Position numbers and translations under genes: made by a program. From assembly GCF_003386205.1 (NCBI RefSeq), contig NZ_QRDY01000001.1, positions 124,001 through 188,000 on the forward strand: DNA of 64,000 nucleotides, in the 5' to 3' direction. Below the pieces are notes generated by a model that was not told the origin of the DNA, made no database searches, and was given only the letters and a program-made list of their open reading frames with translations. Source of the stretch: Cohnella lupini. GTDB taxonomy: Bacteria; Bacillota; Bacilli; Paenibacillales; Paenibacillaceae. Positions 45,602 through 54,711 of this stretch are shown here, piece after piece; within the stretch, counting starts at the first letter, position 1; every line of letters begins with the position of its first letter.

Positions 45602-46486
45602 GTGCGACAGTTTTTGGTACCCGATATCTGCACTATAGCCATTATATGGCTAGCGACGGGATATTTACTGTTTTTCATTCAGCGCCGTAAAGACGGCATG
45701 TCCATGGTCGCCGCGAAGTCGTCGGTTGCTTTATTGAACGTTCTGGCTGGCTCGGCGGTTGGAATGATCGCCGTACAGGTCTTCGATTATCGCTTAGGCC
45801 CGACGATGACGTTCGTCCTATGCTGCGCCTTCGTCATGGGTTATTTAAGCGGGAGGATATACGGGTTGATGCTTTCTTTGCAAGCGGCCTTACTCGGAAG
45901 CGCGGGAGCTTTAGCTTTTACGGTTATAGGTCTGCTGTTCTTCTCCTCCGATAAAATCGCGTTCGTCGTCGACGTGCTATATATTGTCTTGCTTGCTTTG
46001 ATCTATAAGATACTCGAACGGCAATTAGCTAAACATCAGCAACAGTCCCGAAATCGCAAGGGGGAACGACCTCGAATTCGAAAGCTTTCGGTATTATTGA
46101 CTGGAATTCTCGGTATGGTCGTCGTTGTATTCGCGTTCGTAATCGTCATGAACCAACATCGGATATCAGTCGGTCAGATTGGTCTAAAGAAGACGCAGCA
46201 AGCGGTTTACGATGAGAAAAATAACCTTCAGGTTGCCGAGATCACGGTAAATCAGACGGGATTTAATCCCCGGAATACGGATTTCGCTACGGGAACTATG
46301 GTAAAAGCGGTACTGCGCGTCGAGCCTGAGGCGGGTAACAATCTACGTTTGATATCGAAAGATTTGAATATCGATGCTCCTTTGAAGCAGGGCGACAATC
46401 TTTTCGTGTTTAATAAGCCATTGCCCGGTGTTTATCGCTTTTCGCTTAGCGATGGAAGATTCGAAGGCACGTTCACCGTAAAATAA
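45602..46486 (+). CDS. Membrane protein with C-terminal cupredoxin-like domain
   Basis: 294 residues, not a family I can name with certainty. Four or five membrane segments in the first 140 residues, a basic linker, a further membrane segment (about 160-183), then an exposed domain (about 200-294) whose pattern VNQTGFNPRNTDFATGTMVKAV and GVYRFSLSDGRFEGTFTV resembles cupredoxin-like domains. The usual Cys/His/Met copper ligands are missing, so it may not bind a type-1 copper. GTG 45602 follows AGGAGG. It lies 30 bases after the HupE-like gene, so the pair is probably an operon. Confidence 0.6.
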   Translation: MRQFLVPDICTIAIIWLATGYLLFFIQRRKDGMSMVAAKSSVALLNVLAGSAVGMIAVQVFDYRLGPTMTFVLCCAFVMGYLSGRIYGLMLSLQAALLGSAGALAFTVIGLLFFSSDKIAFVVDVLYIVLLALIYKILERQLAKHQQQSRNRKGERPRIRKLSVLLTGILGMVVVVFAFVIVMNQHRISVGQIGLKKTQQAVYDEKNNLQVAEITVNQTGFNPRNTDFATGTMVKAVLRVEPEAGNNLRLISKDLNIDAPLKQGDNLFVFNKPLPGVYRFSLSDGRFEGTFTVK

Positions 46487-46534
46487 CCGATTTGAAAAAA
46501 TAGGATCGTCTCGTGTCCTTACTAAAACAAACGA

Positions 46535-46573
46535 AAAAAAGTCGAAACTCCCAACCAGAGTTTCGACTTTCTT
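46535..46573. terminator. Bidirectional terminator between the membrane protein gene and sigK
   Basis: AAAGTCGAAACTC pairs perfectly with GAGTTTCGACTTT around a seven-base loop; A-rich on one side, T-containing on the other. Works for both converging genes. Confidence 0.85.
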
Positions 46574-46576
46574 CAT

Positions 46577-47278
46577 TCACCGCTTCGCTTTATAAAACTC
46601 GTGATACAGCTTCATTAACGCACGCTTTTCAATCCGCGACACGTAGCTCCGGCTAATCCCCAGCTCGCGAGCGATCTCGCGTTGAGTCCGCTCGTCGCCG
46701 CCGCCGTCAAGGCCGAAGCGACCGCGTATGACCTCTTGCTCCCGATCGTCCAAAATGTCCAGGTTACGGTAGATTTTGCTTTTCTCGATTTTGAGCTGAA
46801 CCTTATCGACGACCTCGTCGGCATCCGTTCCCAATATATCCTGTAATGTGATTTCGTTGCCTTCCTTGTCCGTTCCGATCGGGTCGTGGAGGGAGACGTC
46901 CTTCCTCGTTTTCTTCAGCGACCTTAGATGCATAAGTATCTCGTTTTCGATACAACGGGCCGCGAACGTGGCCAGCTTCGTTCCTTTGTTCGGTTGAAAG
47001 CTCTCGATCGCTTTAATCAGCCCGATTGTTCCTATGGAAATGAGATCTTCCAGATCTTCCCCCGTATTGTCGAACTTCTTGACGATGTGAGCGACCAAAC
47101 GCAAGTTGTGTTCGATGAGCAGATTGCGGGAAACGGGATTGCCCTCCGCCAATCTCGACAAATGCAGCGCTTCTTCATCGTCTGTCAGAGGTTGCGGGAA
47201 CGCGTTGTTCTTTACATAAGAAACCAGCAAAGATAATTGTTTCAGGAACAGGGCTATCGATGTGATAAAACCGGGCAC
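46577..47278 (-). CDS. sigK: RNA polymerase sporulation sigma factor SigK
   Basis: 233 residues. The start is GTG 47276-47278, with GGAGGTGG upstream; a frame from 47437 has no such site and a low-complexity repeat. The N-terminus [31 protein letters not shown] contains the pro-sequence removed by SpoIVFB in B. subtilis. Conserved blocks match B. subtilis SigK very closely: [39 protein letters not shown] and the C-terminal [29 protein letters not shown]. The gene is whole, with no inserted element. It directs late mother-cell gene expression. Confidence 0.96.
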   Translation of the reverse strand: MPGFITSIALFLKQLSLLVSYVKNNAFPQPLTDDEEALHLSRLAEGNPVSRNLLIEHNLRLVAHIVKKFDNTGEDLEDLISIGTIGLIKAIESFQPNKGTKLATFAARCIENEILMHLRSLKKTRKDVSLHDPIGTDKEGNEITLQDILGTDADEVVDKVQLKIEKSKIYRNLDILDDREQEVIRGRFGLDGGGDERTQREIARELGISRSYVSRIEKRALMKLYHEFYKAKR

Positions 47279-47329
47279 GGGACGGCCACCTCCGGATGTG
47301 GGATCGCTCTGCGGATAAGAAGCATTACC

Positions 47330-47337
47330 ATTGTATG
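47330..47337 (-). promoter_or_regulatory. Candidate sigma-E/K -10 element of sigK
   Basis: CATACAAT on the minus strand fits the sigma-E -10 (CATACAHT). The -35 region is poor (an ATA core at too short a distance). It would place the mRNA start about 45 bases before the sigK start codon. Confidence 0.3.
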
Positions 47338-47463
47338 TGGGTTTGCGCCTATCCGTGCCTGTCAGGGGGAATAATACATCGACGTAACCGTAAGCCGTAA
47401 TCCCGTATCCTGTATCCGTACTCCCGTAATCCACCAATCCCGCAATCCCTTTTGTAAATTGTC

Positions 47464-47494
47464 GAATGGTATTGATCCCTAATGGGAAATAATG
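47464..47494 (+). promoter_or_regulatory. Candidate sigma-F/G-type forespore promoter for spoVAC
   Basis: GAATG (47464-47468), 16 bases, GGAAATAATG (47485-47494). The -10 fits the forespore sigma pattern GGNRANANTR; the -35 fits GHATR. No CATNNTA (sigma-G) is visible. A 14-base dyad AACTCAGTTGAGTT (47495-47508) follows directly. Confidence 0.35.
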
Positions 47495-47537
47495 AACTCA
47501 GTTGAGTTTGATGATCTTACCCATTGGAGGTGTTCGA

Positions 47538-48050
47538 ATGGCAGTGAAAAGCGCCGGCAGAGGAACCAAATCCTACAAGCCGGTTTCGATGTCGTCCAAA
47601 GAATATCAAGCTTTCGCTAAAGCTAGGGAACCCGCGCGTTCGGTATGGACCAACTGTCTGAAGGCGTTCTTGGTCGGGGGATTGATTTGCGCTATAGGCC
47701 AAGGCGTACAGCAATTTTTCATGTCCGCGTTCGATATGTCGGCAAGGGAAGCGGGCAACCCGACCGTCGCGATCATGATCCTGTTATCCGTTATCTTGAC
47801 GAGCTTGGGAGTCTACGACAAAATCGCCCAATGGGCGGGCGCGGGCTCCGCCGTTCCGGTAACCGGATTCGCCAATTCCATGGCTTCCGCGGCGATTGAG
47901 CACCGCAGCGAGGGATTGGTGCTCGGCGTTGGCGCCAATATGTTCAAGTTAGCCGGGTCGGTTATCGTGTTCGGAGTCGTGGCATCGTTCGTCGTGGGCA
48001 TCATCTACTGGATTTTCGGAATCGGGGCGTGGCATGATACTTCAGGGTAA
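47538..48050 (+). CDS. spoVAC: Stage V sporulation protein AC
   Basis: 170 residues. ATG 47538 follows TTGGAGGTG; an in-frame start at 47502 lies before the site. After a basic N-terminus with KPVSMSSKEYQAFAKAREPAR come several membrane segments (FLVGGLICAIGQGVQQFF and later segments), as in Bacillus SpoVAC. It forms part of the channel that moves dipicolinic acid and calcium into the forespore and out in germination, and acts as a mechanosensitive channel. First of three consecutive spoVA genes. Confidence 0.95.
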   Translation: MAVKSAGRGTKSYKPVSMSSKEYQAFAKAREPARSVWTNCLKAFLVGGLICAIGQGVQQFFMSAFDMSAREAGNPTVAIMILLSVILTSLGVYDKIAQWAGAGSAVPVTGFANSMASAAIEHRSEGLVLGVGANMFKLAGSVIVFGVVASFVVGIIYWIFGIGAWHDTSG

Positions 48051-49074
48051 GAGAACGTGGGTGTTTCCCAAGCCTCCCGTCATTATTTCCACAGGTACGG
48101 TCGTCGGACCGGATGAAGGAGAAGGGCCTTTAGCCTCCGACTTCGATTTGGTGCATCCCGATCTTGAGGTCGGACAGCCGAGCTGGGAGAAATCCGAACG
48201 GGTTCTGCTGGAACAAGCGAGCGATATCGCCCTTCAGCACGCCAAGCTTAAGAAGGAGCAGCTCAGCTTCTTCGTCGGCGGAGACTTGATGAACCAAATC
48301 ATTAGCAATTCTTTTGCCGCCCGTACGCTCGGCGCTCCATATCTCGGCGTATTCGGCGCTTGCTCCACTTCGATGGAGTCGCTCGCCGTAGCGTCGCTGA
48401 TCATCGCCTCGGGTGCAGGAGAATACGCGATGGCGGGCACGTGCAGCCACAATTGCACTGCGGAGAAGCAATTCCGATACCCGACGGAATACGGCTCGCA
48501 GAAGCCTCCGACGGCTCAATATACGGTTACGGGCGCCGGCGCTTCCATCGTCGCAAGCGAAGGAGACGGCCCGATTGTCACCGCAGCTACTATAGGCAAG
48601 ATTATGGACTTGGGTATCAAGGATCCGTTTAATATGGGAGCAGCTATGGCTCCGGCAGCCGTGGACACGATTCAAGGACATCTGCAGGACACGGGAAGAG
48701 AACCGGGTTACTACGATTTGATCGTAACGGGCGATCTCGCAAGCGTCGGACACCCGATTGCCACCGAGATGTTGAAGAGAAACGGCGTTCCGATGGACCA
48801 AACGAAATTTCAGGACTGCGGGCTGATGATATTCGACGTGGCCAAGCAGAAAGTGCAGGCCGGCGGAAGCGGGTGCGCTTGTTCGGCGGTCGTCACGTAC
48901 GGACACTTGCTCAAGCGGATCCATAAAGGCGAACTGCGACGGATTCTGGTCGTCGCGACGGGAGCGCTCTTAAGTCCGCTCTCGTTCCAGCAAGGGGAGA
49001 GCATTCCTTGCGTCGCGCATGCCGTCGCCATCGAAGCGCCGCATAAATCGACTCAACGGGGAGGTGACGCTTAA
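48034..49074 (+). CDS. spoVAD: Stage V sporulation protein AD
   Basis: 346 residues, thiolase-like fold. The N-terminus LQGKRTWVFPKPPVIISTGTVVGPDEGEGPL, FGACSTSMESLA and GTCSHNCTAEKQFRYPTEYG are clear SpoVAD signatures. It binds dipicolinic acid directly at the outer face of the spore inner membrane. It overlaps spoVAC by 17 bases and ends one base into the next gene. Confidence 0.96.
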   Translation: MILQGKRTWVFPKPPVIISTGTVVGPDEGEGPLASDFDLVHPDLEVGQPSWEKSERVLLEQASDIALQHAKLKKEQLSFFVGGDLMNQIISNSFAARTLGAPYLGVFGACSTSMESLAVASLIIASGAGEYAMAGTCSHNCTAEKQFRYPTEYGSQKPPTAQYTVTGAGASIVASEGDGPIVTAATIGKIMDLGIKDPFNMGAAMAPAAVDTIQGHLQDTGREPGYYDLIVTGDLASVGHPIATEMLKRNGVPMDQTKFQDCGLMIFDVAKQKVQAGGSGCACSAVVTYGHLLKRIHKGELRRILVVATGALLSPLSFQQGESIPCVAHAVAIEAPHKSTQRGGDA

Positions 49075-49427
49075 TGATGCCTTACGTATGGGCGTTCGTC
49101 GTCGGCGGAGCGATCTGCGTCGTCGGACAAATTCTGTTCGACGTGGTCAAATTGACTCCAGCTCACACGATGTCGTTGCTCGTCGTTACGGGAGCGGTTC
49201 TGGATGCCGTCGGTTGGTACGATCCGTTAGTCGACTTTGCCGGGGCGGGAGCTACCGTGCCGATCACGAGCTTCGGGAACGCTCTTGTGCACGGAGCATT
49301 AACCGAGCTGCAGGAGGTCGGGTGGATCGGCGTTATAACGGGGATTTTCAGCGTGACAAGCGCCGGCGTATCCGCGGCGATCGTATTCTCTTTCCTCGCC
49401 GCGTTAGTCGTGAAACCGAAAGGATAA
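49074..49427 (+). CDS. spoVAE: Stage V sporulation protein AE (SpoVAEb)
   Basis: 117 residues, with three or four membrane segments: PYVWAFVVGGAICVVGQILFDV and the later GNALVHGALTEL. It is the SpoVAEb component of the same channel. TAATG overlap with spoVAD behind GGGGAGGTGA. Only these three core genes are present, a minimal set compared with the six- or seven-gene operon of B. subtilis. The unit ends at a terminator. Confidence 0.95.
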   Translation: MMPYVWAFVVGGAICVVGQILFDVVKLTPAHTMSLLVVTGAVLDAVGWYDPLVDFAGAGATVPITSFGNALVHGALTELQEVGWIGVITGIFSVTSAGVSAAIVFSFLAALVVKPKG

Positions 49428-49456
49428 AAGGAACGAAAAATATTTCCAAAAAGGCC

Positions 49457-49500
49457 AAACAGCCAGACCCCGTAGGGGTTTGGCTGTTTCTCTATTGTTT
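49457..49500 (+). terminator. Rho-independent terminator of the spoVA operon
   Basis: AAACAGCCAGACCCC pairs with GGGGTTTGGCTGTTT (one wobble) with a three-base loop, then CTCTATTGTTTTTT. Confidence 0.85.
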
Positions 49501-49517
49501 TTTGGAAGAAACTAAAA

Positions 49518-49547
49518 TTTACGACAGCATCCAAATTCCGGTATAAT
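49518..49547 (+). promoter_or_regulatory. Candidate sigma-A promoter of the MoxR operon
   Basis: TTTACG (49518-49523), 18 bases, TATAAT (49542-49547), about 53 bases before the MoxR start. Confidence 0.5.
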
Positions 49548-49599
49548 AAGTGGAGGACTATATAAAAACATCAAAGTAGATCCCATAGGAGGAACGGGA

Positions 49600-50553
49600 A
49601 TGGATCAGCATGCCGCGATGCAACTTTTAGATCTTATCAGACGAAACATGGAATCATGCATTTATGGCAAGAAAGAGGAAATCGCTTCCATGCTAACCGC
49701 GATGCTAGCAGGCGGTCATGTTCTTATCGAAGACGTTCCGGGAACCGGAAAAACTCAAATGGTCAAGGCGCTCGCGTTATCGATCGGCGGCGTGTTCCAC
49801 CGCATTCAATGCAATCCGGATTTACTACCTACAGATATAACAGGAGTCTCCATCTATCATCCTAAATTAGAAGAATTTGTATTCAGGCCCGGTCCGGTCA
49901 TGGCGAATTTATTGCTTGCCGACGAGATCAACCGCGCGACTACGAAGACGCAGTCGGCTTTGCTTGAAGCGATGGAAGAGAGAAGGGTATCCGTCGACGG
50001 GGAAACCCATGTTCTTCCCCATCCTTTCATGCTGTTCGCCACGCAAAACCCGATCGAATTCGAAGGAACCTATAGCTTGCCCGAAGCGCAGTTAGACCGT
50101 TTTCTTATGAAAATAAAGCTGGGATACCCCGACGAAGCTTCGGAAAAGCGGCTGGTGCTTGAGCCGAGCGCAAGCCGGGCCGCCGAATCGTTGAAGGCGG
50201 TCGCCACGGTCGAAGACGTTGCCCAGATGCAACGACTGGCGGAAGGCATACATTTGGAGACGACGGTAGCGGATTACTTAATCGCTTTGATTCGTGGCAC
50301 CCGCCAGCATTCCGCGGTGCTGCTCGGCGCGAGTCCCCGCGCTGGCGTGGCATTGTCCTCGGCGGCCAAAGCTTACGCATTCTTGAATCATCGTACGTTC
50401 GTGCTTCCCGACGACGTGAAGGCGATGGCGCCACTCGTTCTTAGCCATCGGTTGCATCTCCGCTCGGAAGCGCGGATGCAAGGCGTCACGACGGTGCAAG
50501 TGCTGCAAGACGTTCTTCGCCTCTTGCCGGTGCCCGTTGGAATGGAGCGTTAA
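49600..50553 (+). CDS. MoxR family AAA+ ATPase
   Basis: 317 residues. Walker A DVPGTGKTQM, Walker B LLLADEINRA, sensor FATQNPIEFEGTYSLPEAQLDRFL and a C-terminal lid are all typical. MoxR proteins are chaperone-like ATPases thought to help insert cofactors or assemble complexes; here the partners are almost certainly the next two genes. ATG 49600 is preceded by AGGAGG. The trio MoxR, DUF58 and transglutaminase is a common module. Confidence 0.94.
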   Translation: MDQHAAMQLLDLIRRNMESCIYGKKEEIASMLTAMLAGGHVLIEDVPGTGKTQMVKALALSIGGVFHRIQCNPDLLPTDITGVSIYHPKLEEFVFRPGPVMANLLLADEINRATTKTQSALLEAMEERRVSVDGETHVLPHPFMLFATQNPIEFEGTYSLPEAQLDRFLMKIKLGYPDEASEKRLVLEPSASRAAESLKAVATVEDVAQMQRLAEGIHLETTVADYLIALIRGTRQHSAVLLGASPRAGVALSSAAKAYAFLNHRTFVLPDDVKAMAPLVLSHRLHLRSEARMQGVTTVQVLQDVLRLLPVPVGMER

Positions 50554-50555
50554 TC

Positions 50556-51797
50556 ATGTCGCGGCTGCTTTTTCCGCGCGCTTGGTGGCTAAGCGCGGTA
50601 CTGTACTTAACCGCGTTCTGTTATTTGCTGTTCCAAGGAGGCAAAACCTCTCTCATGCTGTTCGTGATCATGAACGCGCTGGCCGTCTACCTGATGCTTG
50701 GGCGCTGGAGCGGCATCGGAGGGGTACAAGGCATAAGGGTTACGGATACGGGGGCGGGGAATTCCACGCTCTTGACCGCTGGAATGAGATTGCAAGTGAA
50801 GTTGCATATGCAGATTCCCGGCATATGGCCTCTTCCTTATATAATCGTTCGGGAGAAGCTGATCCGCTCCGCGGGCGGAGAATCCCAATTGTACGAAATG
50901 TCCTTCGTGCCGGATTATCGCCGCAGAGGGCAAGTTCAGTTCGAGACCGCTCCGCTACGAAGGGGAAGATACCAATTTCAACAAACGGATTGTTCGACGA
51001 GGGATATCTTCGGATTGTTCGAGCATCGGGGATCGTTTTCCGAGCCGCTTCATGTCCAGGTGCTACCGAGAACGATCGCGCTTAAAGACTGGAAGCTGTT
51101 CCGCCGGTCTCAACGCGGGGTGTTCCAGCATACGTTCAACTCGTTATGGGCGAGGGAGACTACGCAGATCGACGGAGTCAGGGAATACATTCACGGCGAC
51201 CGGCTGTCGCGGATTCACTGGAACGCCACCGCCAAAACGGGGCAATGGAAGTCTAAGGAGTTCGAGCGGGAAGCCCTTCCGCGAGTCGTATTCGTTCTAG
51301 ACCGCAATACGGCGTCCTACCGTTCGGCGGACCAATTCGAGCTCGCCGTCTCCGTTGCGGCCTCTATGCTCGAACTGACGATCGCCAAAGGCATGCCTAT
51401 CGGTTTCGTCTCCTCGGGTCAAACCTCTTACCGATTCGGAGAAGGCAGAACTCCGGTTTCCAAGGACGAGGTTCTCCAGCATCTGGTCGATGTCGAACCC
51501 GACGGTAAACGGTCCATGGGAGAGGTGCTCGCTCAAGTCGCGGAACGCTTCGAGCCCGGGATTCATATCGTTCTCATCGGATCGTCGATGGACAATCAGA
51601 CGGTACTGGCGATGAATGCTCTCGAAGGTAAACGGATGGTTCCCAACGTAGTTCATATTTCGGACAACCACCTGTCTTCGGAAGAGGTCGCTAAGCACCG
51701 CCAATGGCAGCTGTTGTGCCAATCTAAGCAATGGGAGTTCTGTTCCGTTTCGCAATTGGATCATTTGCCGCTCGCATTGGGGGTGGTATCGGCATGA
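50556..51797 (+). CDS. DUF58 domain protein
   Basis: 413 residues. Two membrane segments near the N-terminus (about 7-45), an exposed or cytoplasmic beta-rich region, and the DUF58 block REYIHGDRLSRIHWNATAKTG, followed by a von Willebrand A-like part (VVFVLDRN). It starts two bases after the MoxR stop and overlaps the next gene by four bases. Its function is unknown; partner ATPase is MoxR. Confidence 0.88.
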   Translation: MSRLLFPRAWWLSAVLYLTAFCYLLFQGGKTSLMLFVIMNALAVYLMLGRWSGIGGVQGIRVTDTGAGNSTLLTAGMRLQVKLHMQIPGIWPLPYIIVREKLIRSAGGESQLYEMSFVPDYRRRGQVQFETAPLRRGRYQFQQTDCSTRDIFGLFEHRGSFSEPLHVQVLPRTIALKDWKLFRRSQRGVFQHTFNSLWARETTQIDGVREYIHGDRLSRIHWNATAKTGQWKSKEFEREALPRVVFVLDRNTASYRSADQFELAVSVAASMLELTIAKGMPIGFVSSGQTSYRFGEGRTPVSKDEVLQHLVDVEPDGKRSMGEVLAQVAERFEPGIHIVLIGSSMDNQTVLAMNALEGKRMVPNVVHISDNHLSSEEVAKHRQWQLLCQSKQWEFCSVSQLDHLPLALGVVSA

Positions 51798-54004
51798 AAA
51801 AGTTACTCTTAGGCCAATTCTGGCGCAGTTTAGTCCTGGAGAGACTTCATAGGTTATTGGCAATCGTCATCGTTTTACAGCTCATCCAATGCTTCTCCGA
51901 TTACTGGTGGGAAGAAACGTACTCGATCGTTTACGGTGTCATGATCGTTACGGCGGTTACCGAATTGCTCTTAACGCGTTGGTTCGCCGTTCGTTACGCC
52001 GTTCAATGCCTATCCATCTTGGGATTTATTTTGTGGAAAATACCGATCGTTTGGTATGGGTGGCCCGCAAGCTGGAAAGTATGGGCGGACGTAACCCAAT
52101 TCGTCTCGATTCACGTACAACAGTTGCATCCCTTCTATGAATTATCGATCGGAGTACTCGCGCTAGTCCACTTCATGTCATGGGTAGGCTCTAGGCGTAT
52201 CGGCGCGATTATCGTCGTAGTGGTTTCCATTGCCCTTATGGCTACCGTTGATTCTTTCTTCCCGTTGGAGCTATGGCATAACATCGCGTGGATCGTTACG
52301 GCGGGCCTGGCTTGGCTTGTCGTTATGCATTTAAGACAATTGCAAGTCCGGCATCCGGATAGCTGGGAAGCCTTGGCGGAGAGACCGCTCGATATCGCGT
52401 TCCCGGCCGTTATCATTATTACCGTAGTCATCTTGGCGGGTATTTTCATGCCGAGAGCTCCGGTTATTCTCGAGGATCCTTATACGATATGGACGGAAGC
52501 CCAAGGTCGGGAAGTTCCGGTCTTCTCCGGAGAAGGCGGCGTGCAGAAGGTCAGCGCCGGAAGCGGGAACAAAGGATCCTCGCTATCCGGATACAGCAGG
52601 GACGATCGGAAGATCGGAGGCGGGTTCCAGTTCGATTATTCGCCGGTTATGACGATTACGACCTCGCAGAGCAGTTATTGGCGCGGAGAGACGAAAGCGA
52701 TTTATACAGGTAAAGGCTGGGGTGACGTCAAGTCTCCGGAGCTGGTCGACAACGTTTACGGCAATGAGGGAGAGCTGGAGCTGGCAAGTCCCCGCGCCGA
52801 CGAGGCGGCTACGAAGGAAGTCGTGCAGACGGTTACGGTCTTGCGCAAAGATAAGCTGCCCGTGTTATTCGGAGCCGGACCTGTTTCCCGAGTGTCGGAG
52901 CTGAAGAGCGACAATAACGCCGGCTTAAGATGGAACCCGGAAGAGTGGGAACTTCGTTGGAGCAAGCCGTCCCGCGTCCAATCCTATTCCGTCGTTTCGA
53001 ATGTCGTTATTCTGGACGAGGAAGCCCTGCGCAAGGTTGAACCGTCGACGGTCGACGCCCGTTACTTGGAATTGCCGGATACGTTGCCGCAACGCGTTCG
53101 TGACCTGGCCATGGAGCAGACAGTCGGCTTGACGAACGACTACGATCGCGCGAAGAAGCTCGAGCAATATCTTAAAGATACGTTTCCTTACACGAACACT
53201 CCGGATGTGACTAAGCAAACCGATCGGGCAAACGGAGATATCGTGGATGCGTTCTTGTTCGAGATTCAAGAAGGTTATTGCGATTATTTCTCCACTTCTT
53301 TCGTAGTCATGGCCCGATCGCTTGGCATTCCTACCCGATGGGTTAAAGGTTATGCGACCGGCTTCGATCCGAACACATTGGAACGGGCCAGATTCGGAGG
53401 CCCTTCCGAGGAGCCGGACCCGTCCGGCGCCGGAACGTATACCGTACGCAATGCCGATGCCCATTCGTGGGCGGAGGTGTATTTCGAAGGATACGGTTGG
53501 ATTCCCTTCGAGCCGACGTCAGGCTTCTCCGTCCCTCAGCCGGTCAAGGAAACCGTTGTTCAGGAGACTAGCCCCGAAGTAGCGGTTCCCGAAGCGCCGG
53601 TCGAGGAAGGAACGACGGAAAGCAACAAGGATTGGTTGGTTCTGGCAGGCGCGGCAGGCGTCGTTCTGATTATTCTGGTTCTCGTATTTATCGGATACCG
53701 GAGCAGACGAGCGCGTCAGTTGTGGAATCACATTCGCAACCGAGGCAATACGCCTAATCAGAGAGTCGTTCGCGAGATGGAGAGGTTGCTTTCCTTCCTC
53801 CATCGCCAAGGGTTGCGCCGGGAGTCTCACGAGACCATCCGGGAAACGTTCGATCGTTGGGGCAAAAGGTTTACGTCCCTTCACGGCGAATTCGAAGGAG
53901 CGGCGAAGACCTTCGAGAAAGCCAGGTACGGATCCGATGGCGGCAGCAGCCAAATGCTGGATGAATTCAACGAGGCCGCCACGAAAATTCGCAAAGCGTT
54001 ATAG
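51794..54004 (+). CDS. Transglutaminase-like (TgpA/DUF3488) membrane protein
   Basis: 736 residues. Six or more N-terminal membrane segments, a long extracytoplasmic part with the transglutaminase core (C496 in EGYCDYFSTSFV, H557 in NADAHSWAEVYF, and FEPT where the third catalytic residue is expected), another membrane segment near 640 and a cytoplasmic DUF4129-like tail. The third catalytic position is Glu rather than the usual Asp. ATG 51794 gives an ATGA overlap; the frame from 51731 is within the previous gene. Its target is unknown. Confidence 0.9.
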   Translation: MKKLLLGQFWRSLVLERLHRLLAIVIVLQLIQCFSDYWWEETYSIVYGVMIVTAVTELLLTRWFAVRYAVQCLSILGFILWKIPIVWYGWPASWKVWADVTQFVSIHVQQLHPFYELSIGVLALVHFMSWVGSRRIGAIIVVVVSIALMATVDSFFPLELWHNIAWIVTAGLAWLVVMHLRQLQVRHPDSWEALAERPLDIAFPAVIIITVVILAGIFMPRAPVILEDPYTIWTEAQGREVPVFSGEGGVQKVSAGSGNKGSSLSGYSRDDRKIGGGFQFDYSPVMTITTSQSSYWRGETKAIYTGKGWGDVKSPELVDNVYGNEGELELASPRADEAATKEVVQTVTVLRKDKLPVLFGAGPVSRVSELKSDNNAGLRWNPEEWELRWSKPSRVQSYSVVSNVVILDEEALRKVEPSTVDARYLELPDTLPQRVRDLAMEQTVGLTNDYDRAKKLEQYLKDTFPYTNTPDVTKQTDRANGDIVDAFLFEIQEGYCDYFSTSFVVMARSLGIPTRWVKGYATGFDPNTLERARFGGPSEEPDPSGAGTYTVRNADAHSWAEVYFEGYGWIPFEPTSGFSVPQPVKETVVQETSPEVAVPEAPVEEGTTESNKDWLVLAGAAGVVLIILVLVFIGYRSRRARQLWNHIRNRGNTPNQRVVREMERLLSFLHRQGLRRESHETIRETFDRWGKRFTSLHGEFEGAAKTFEKARYGSDGGSSQMLDEFNEAATKIRKAL

Positions 54005-54047
54005 CGGGAATGTTCAATCGGAATCATCTTGTCGACAGTCCTATCGG

Positions 54048-54080
54048 GGAAGCGCGGGTCGTCCGCGCTTCCTTGTTTTA
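54048..54080 (+). terminator. Rho-independent terminator of the MoxR operon
   Basis: GGAAGCGCGG pairs perfectly with CCGCGCTTCC around a five-base loop, followed by TTGTTTTA. Confidence 0.85.
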
Positions 54081-54179
54081 TGGCATGGAACGAATGTGAA
54101 CCTCTCGGATGTTTTACTTGATCGGGTGGGGTGTGGTATATTTTGAGGAAGTATAGCCGTTAACAGACAGGAGTTATTA

Positions 54180-54710
54180 TTGAAGATGTTCAAGCGTTTG
54201 CTTCCCGATCAAATCGTGAATACCGTATTTGATATTGATTTGGACGAGTTGAAAACTCAAGGAGTTCGTGGCATCATTACGGATCTGGACAACACCCTGG
54301 TAGGCGCCAAAACTCCGCTAGCGACCCCGGAACTGGTAGGCTGGCTGGATTTAGTCAAGGAGCGGGGGTTTCAAGTTGTCATCCTTTCCAATAACAACGA
54401 GACTAGGGTAGGTAAGTTCGCCGTGCCTTTGGGTATACCGTATATCCCTGCGGCTCGCAAGCCTAGAGGCGCAGCTTTCCGCCGGGCGCTCAAGCTAATG
54501 GAATTGCCGTCCGGGCAAGCCGTCGTCGTCGGAGATCAAATGCTTACGGACGTGCTCGGAGGACGCCGGGCAGGATTGCATACGATCCTCGTAACGCCGA
54601 TCGCTCCGCGCGAAGAAGGCTGGGCAACGCAAATCAACCGCAGGATAGAGAAGATCGCTCTGGCAAGACTGCGAAAAAAAGGGCTATGGCCGGACAAGGG
54701 AGGGCGCTAA
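54180..54710 (+). CDS. yqeG: YqeG family HAD-type phosphatase
   Basis: 176 residues. HAD motif I is DLDNTLV, motif II SNNNE, motif III GDQMLTDVLGG. B. subtilis YqeG is required for good growth at low temperature in some strains; its substrate is not known to me. A TTG start at 54180 is six bases after AGGAG; ATG 54186 is possible too. First gene of the yqe cluster. Confidence 0.9.
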   Translation: MKMFKRLLPDQIVNTVFDIDLDELKTQGVRGIITDLDNTLVGAKTPLATPELVGWLDLVKERGFQVVILSNNNETRVGKFAVPLGIPYIPAARKPRGAAFRRALKLMELPSGQAVVVGDQMLTDVLGGRRAGLHTILVTPIAPREEGWATQINRRIEKIALARLRKKGLWPDKGGR

Positions 54711-54711
54711 C

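Noticed and set aside
47279-47437. 53-residue N-terminal extension of SigK
   Set aside because: Lies upstream of a good ribosome-binding site for GTG 47278, consists of TACGG-type low-complexity repeats, and SigK of Bacillus begins at the place chosen.
48130-48924. 264-codon open frame antisense to spoVAD
   Set aside because: spoVAD is certain on the plus strand; the antisense product has no family features.
49019-49546. 175-codon plus-strand frame over spoVAE
   Set aside because: Arg-rich shadow in another frame of spoVAE, running through its terminator.
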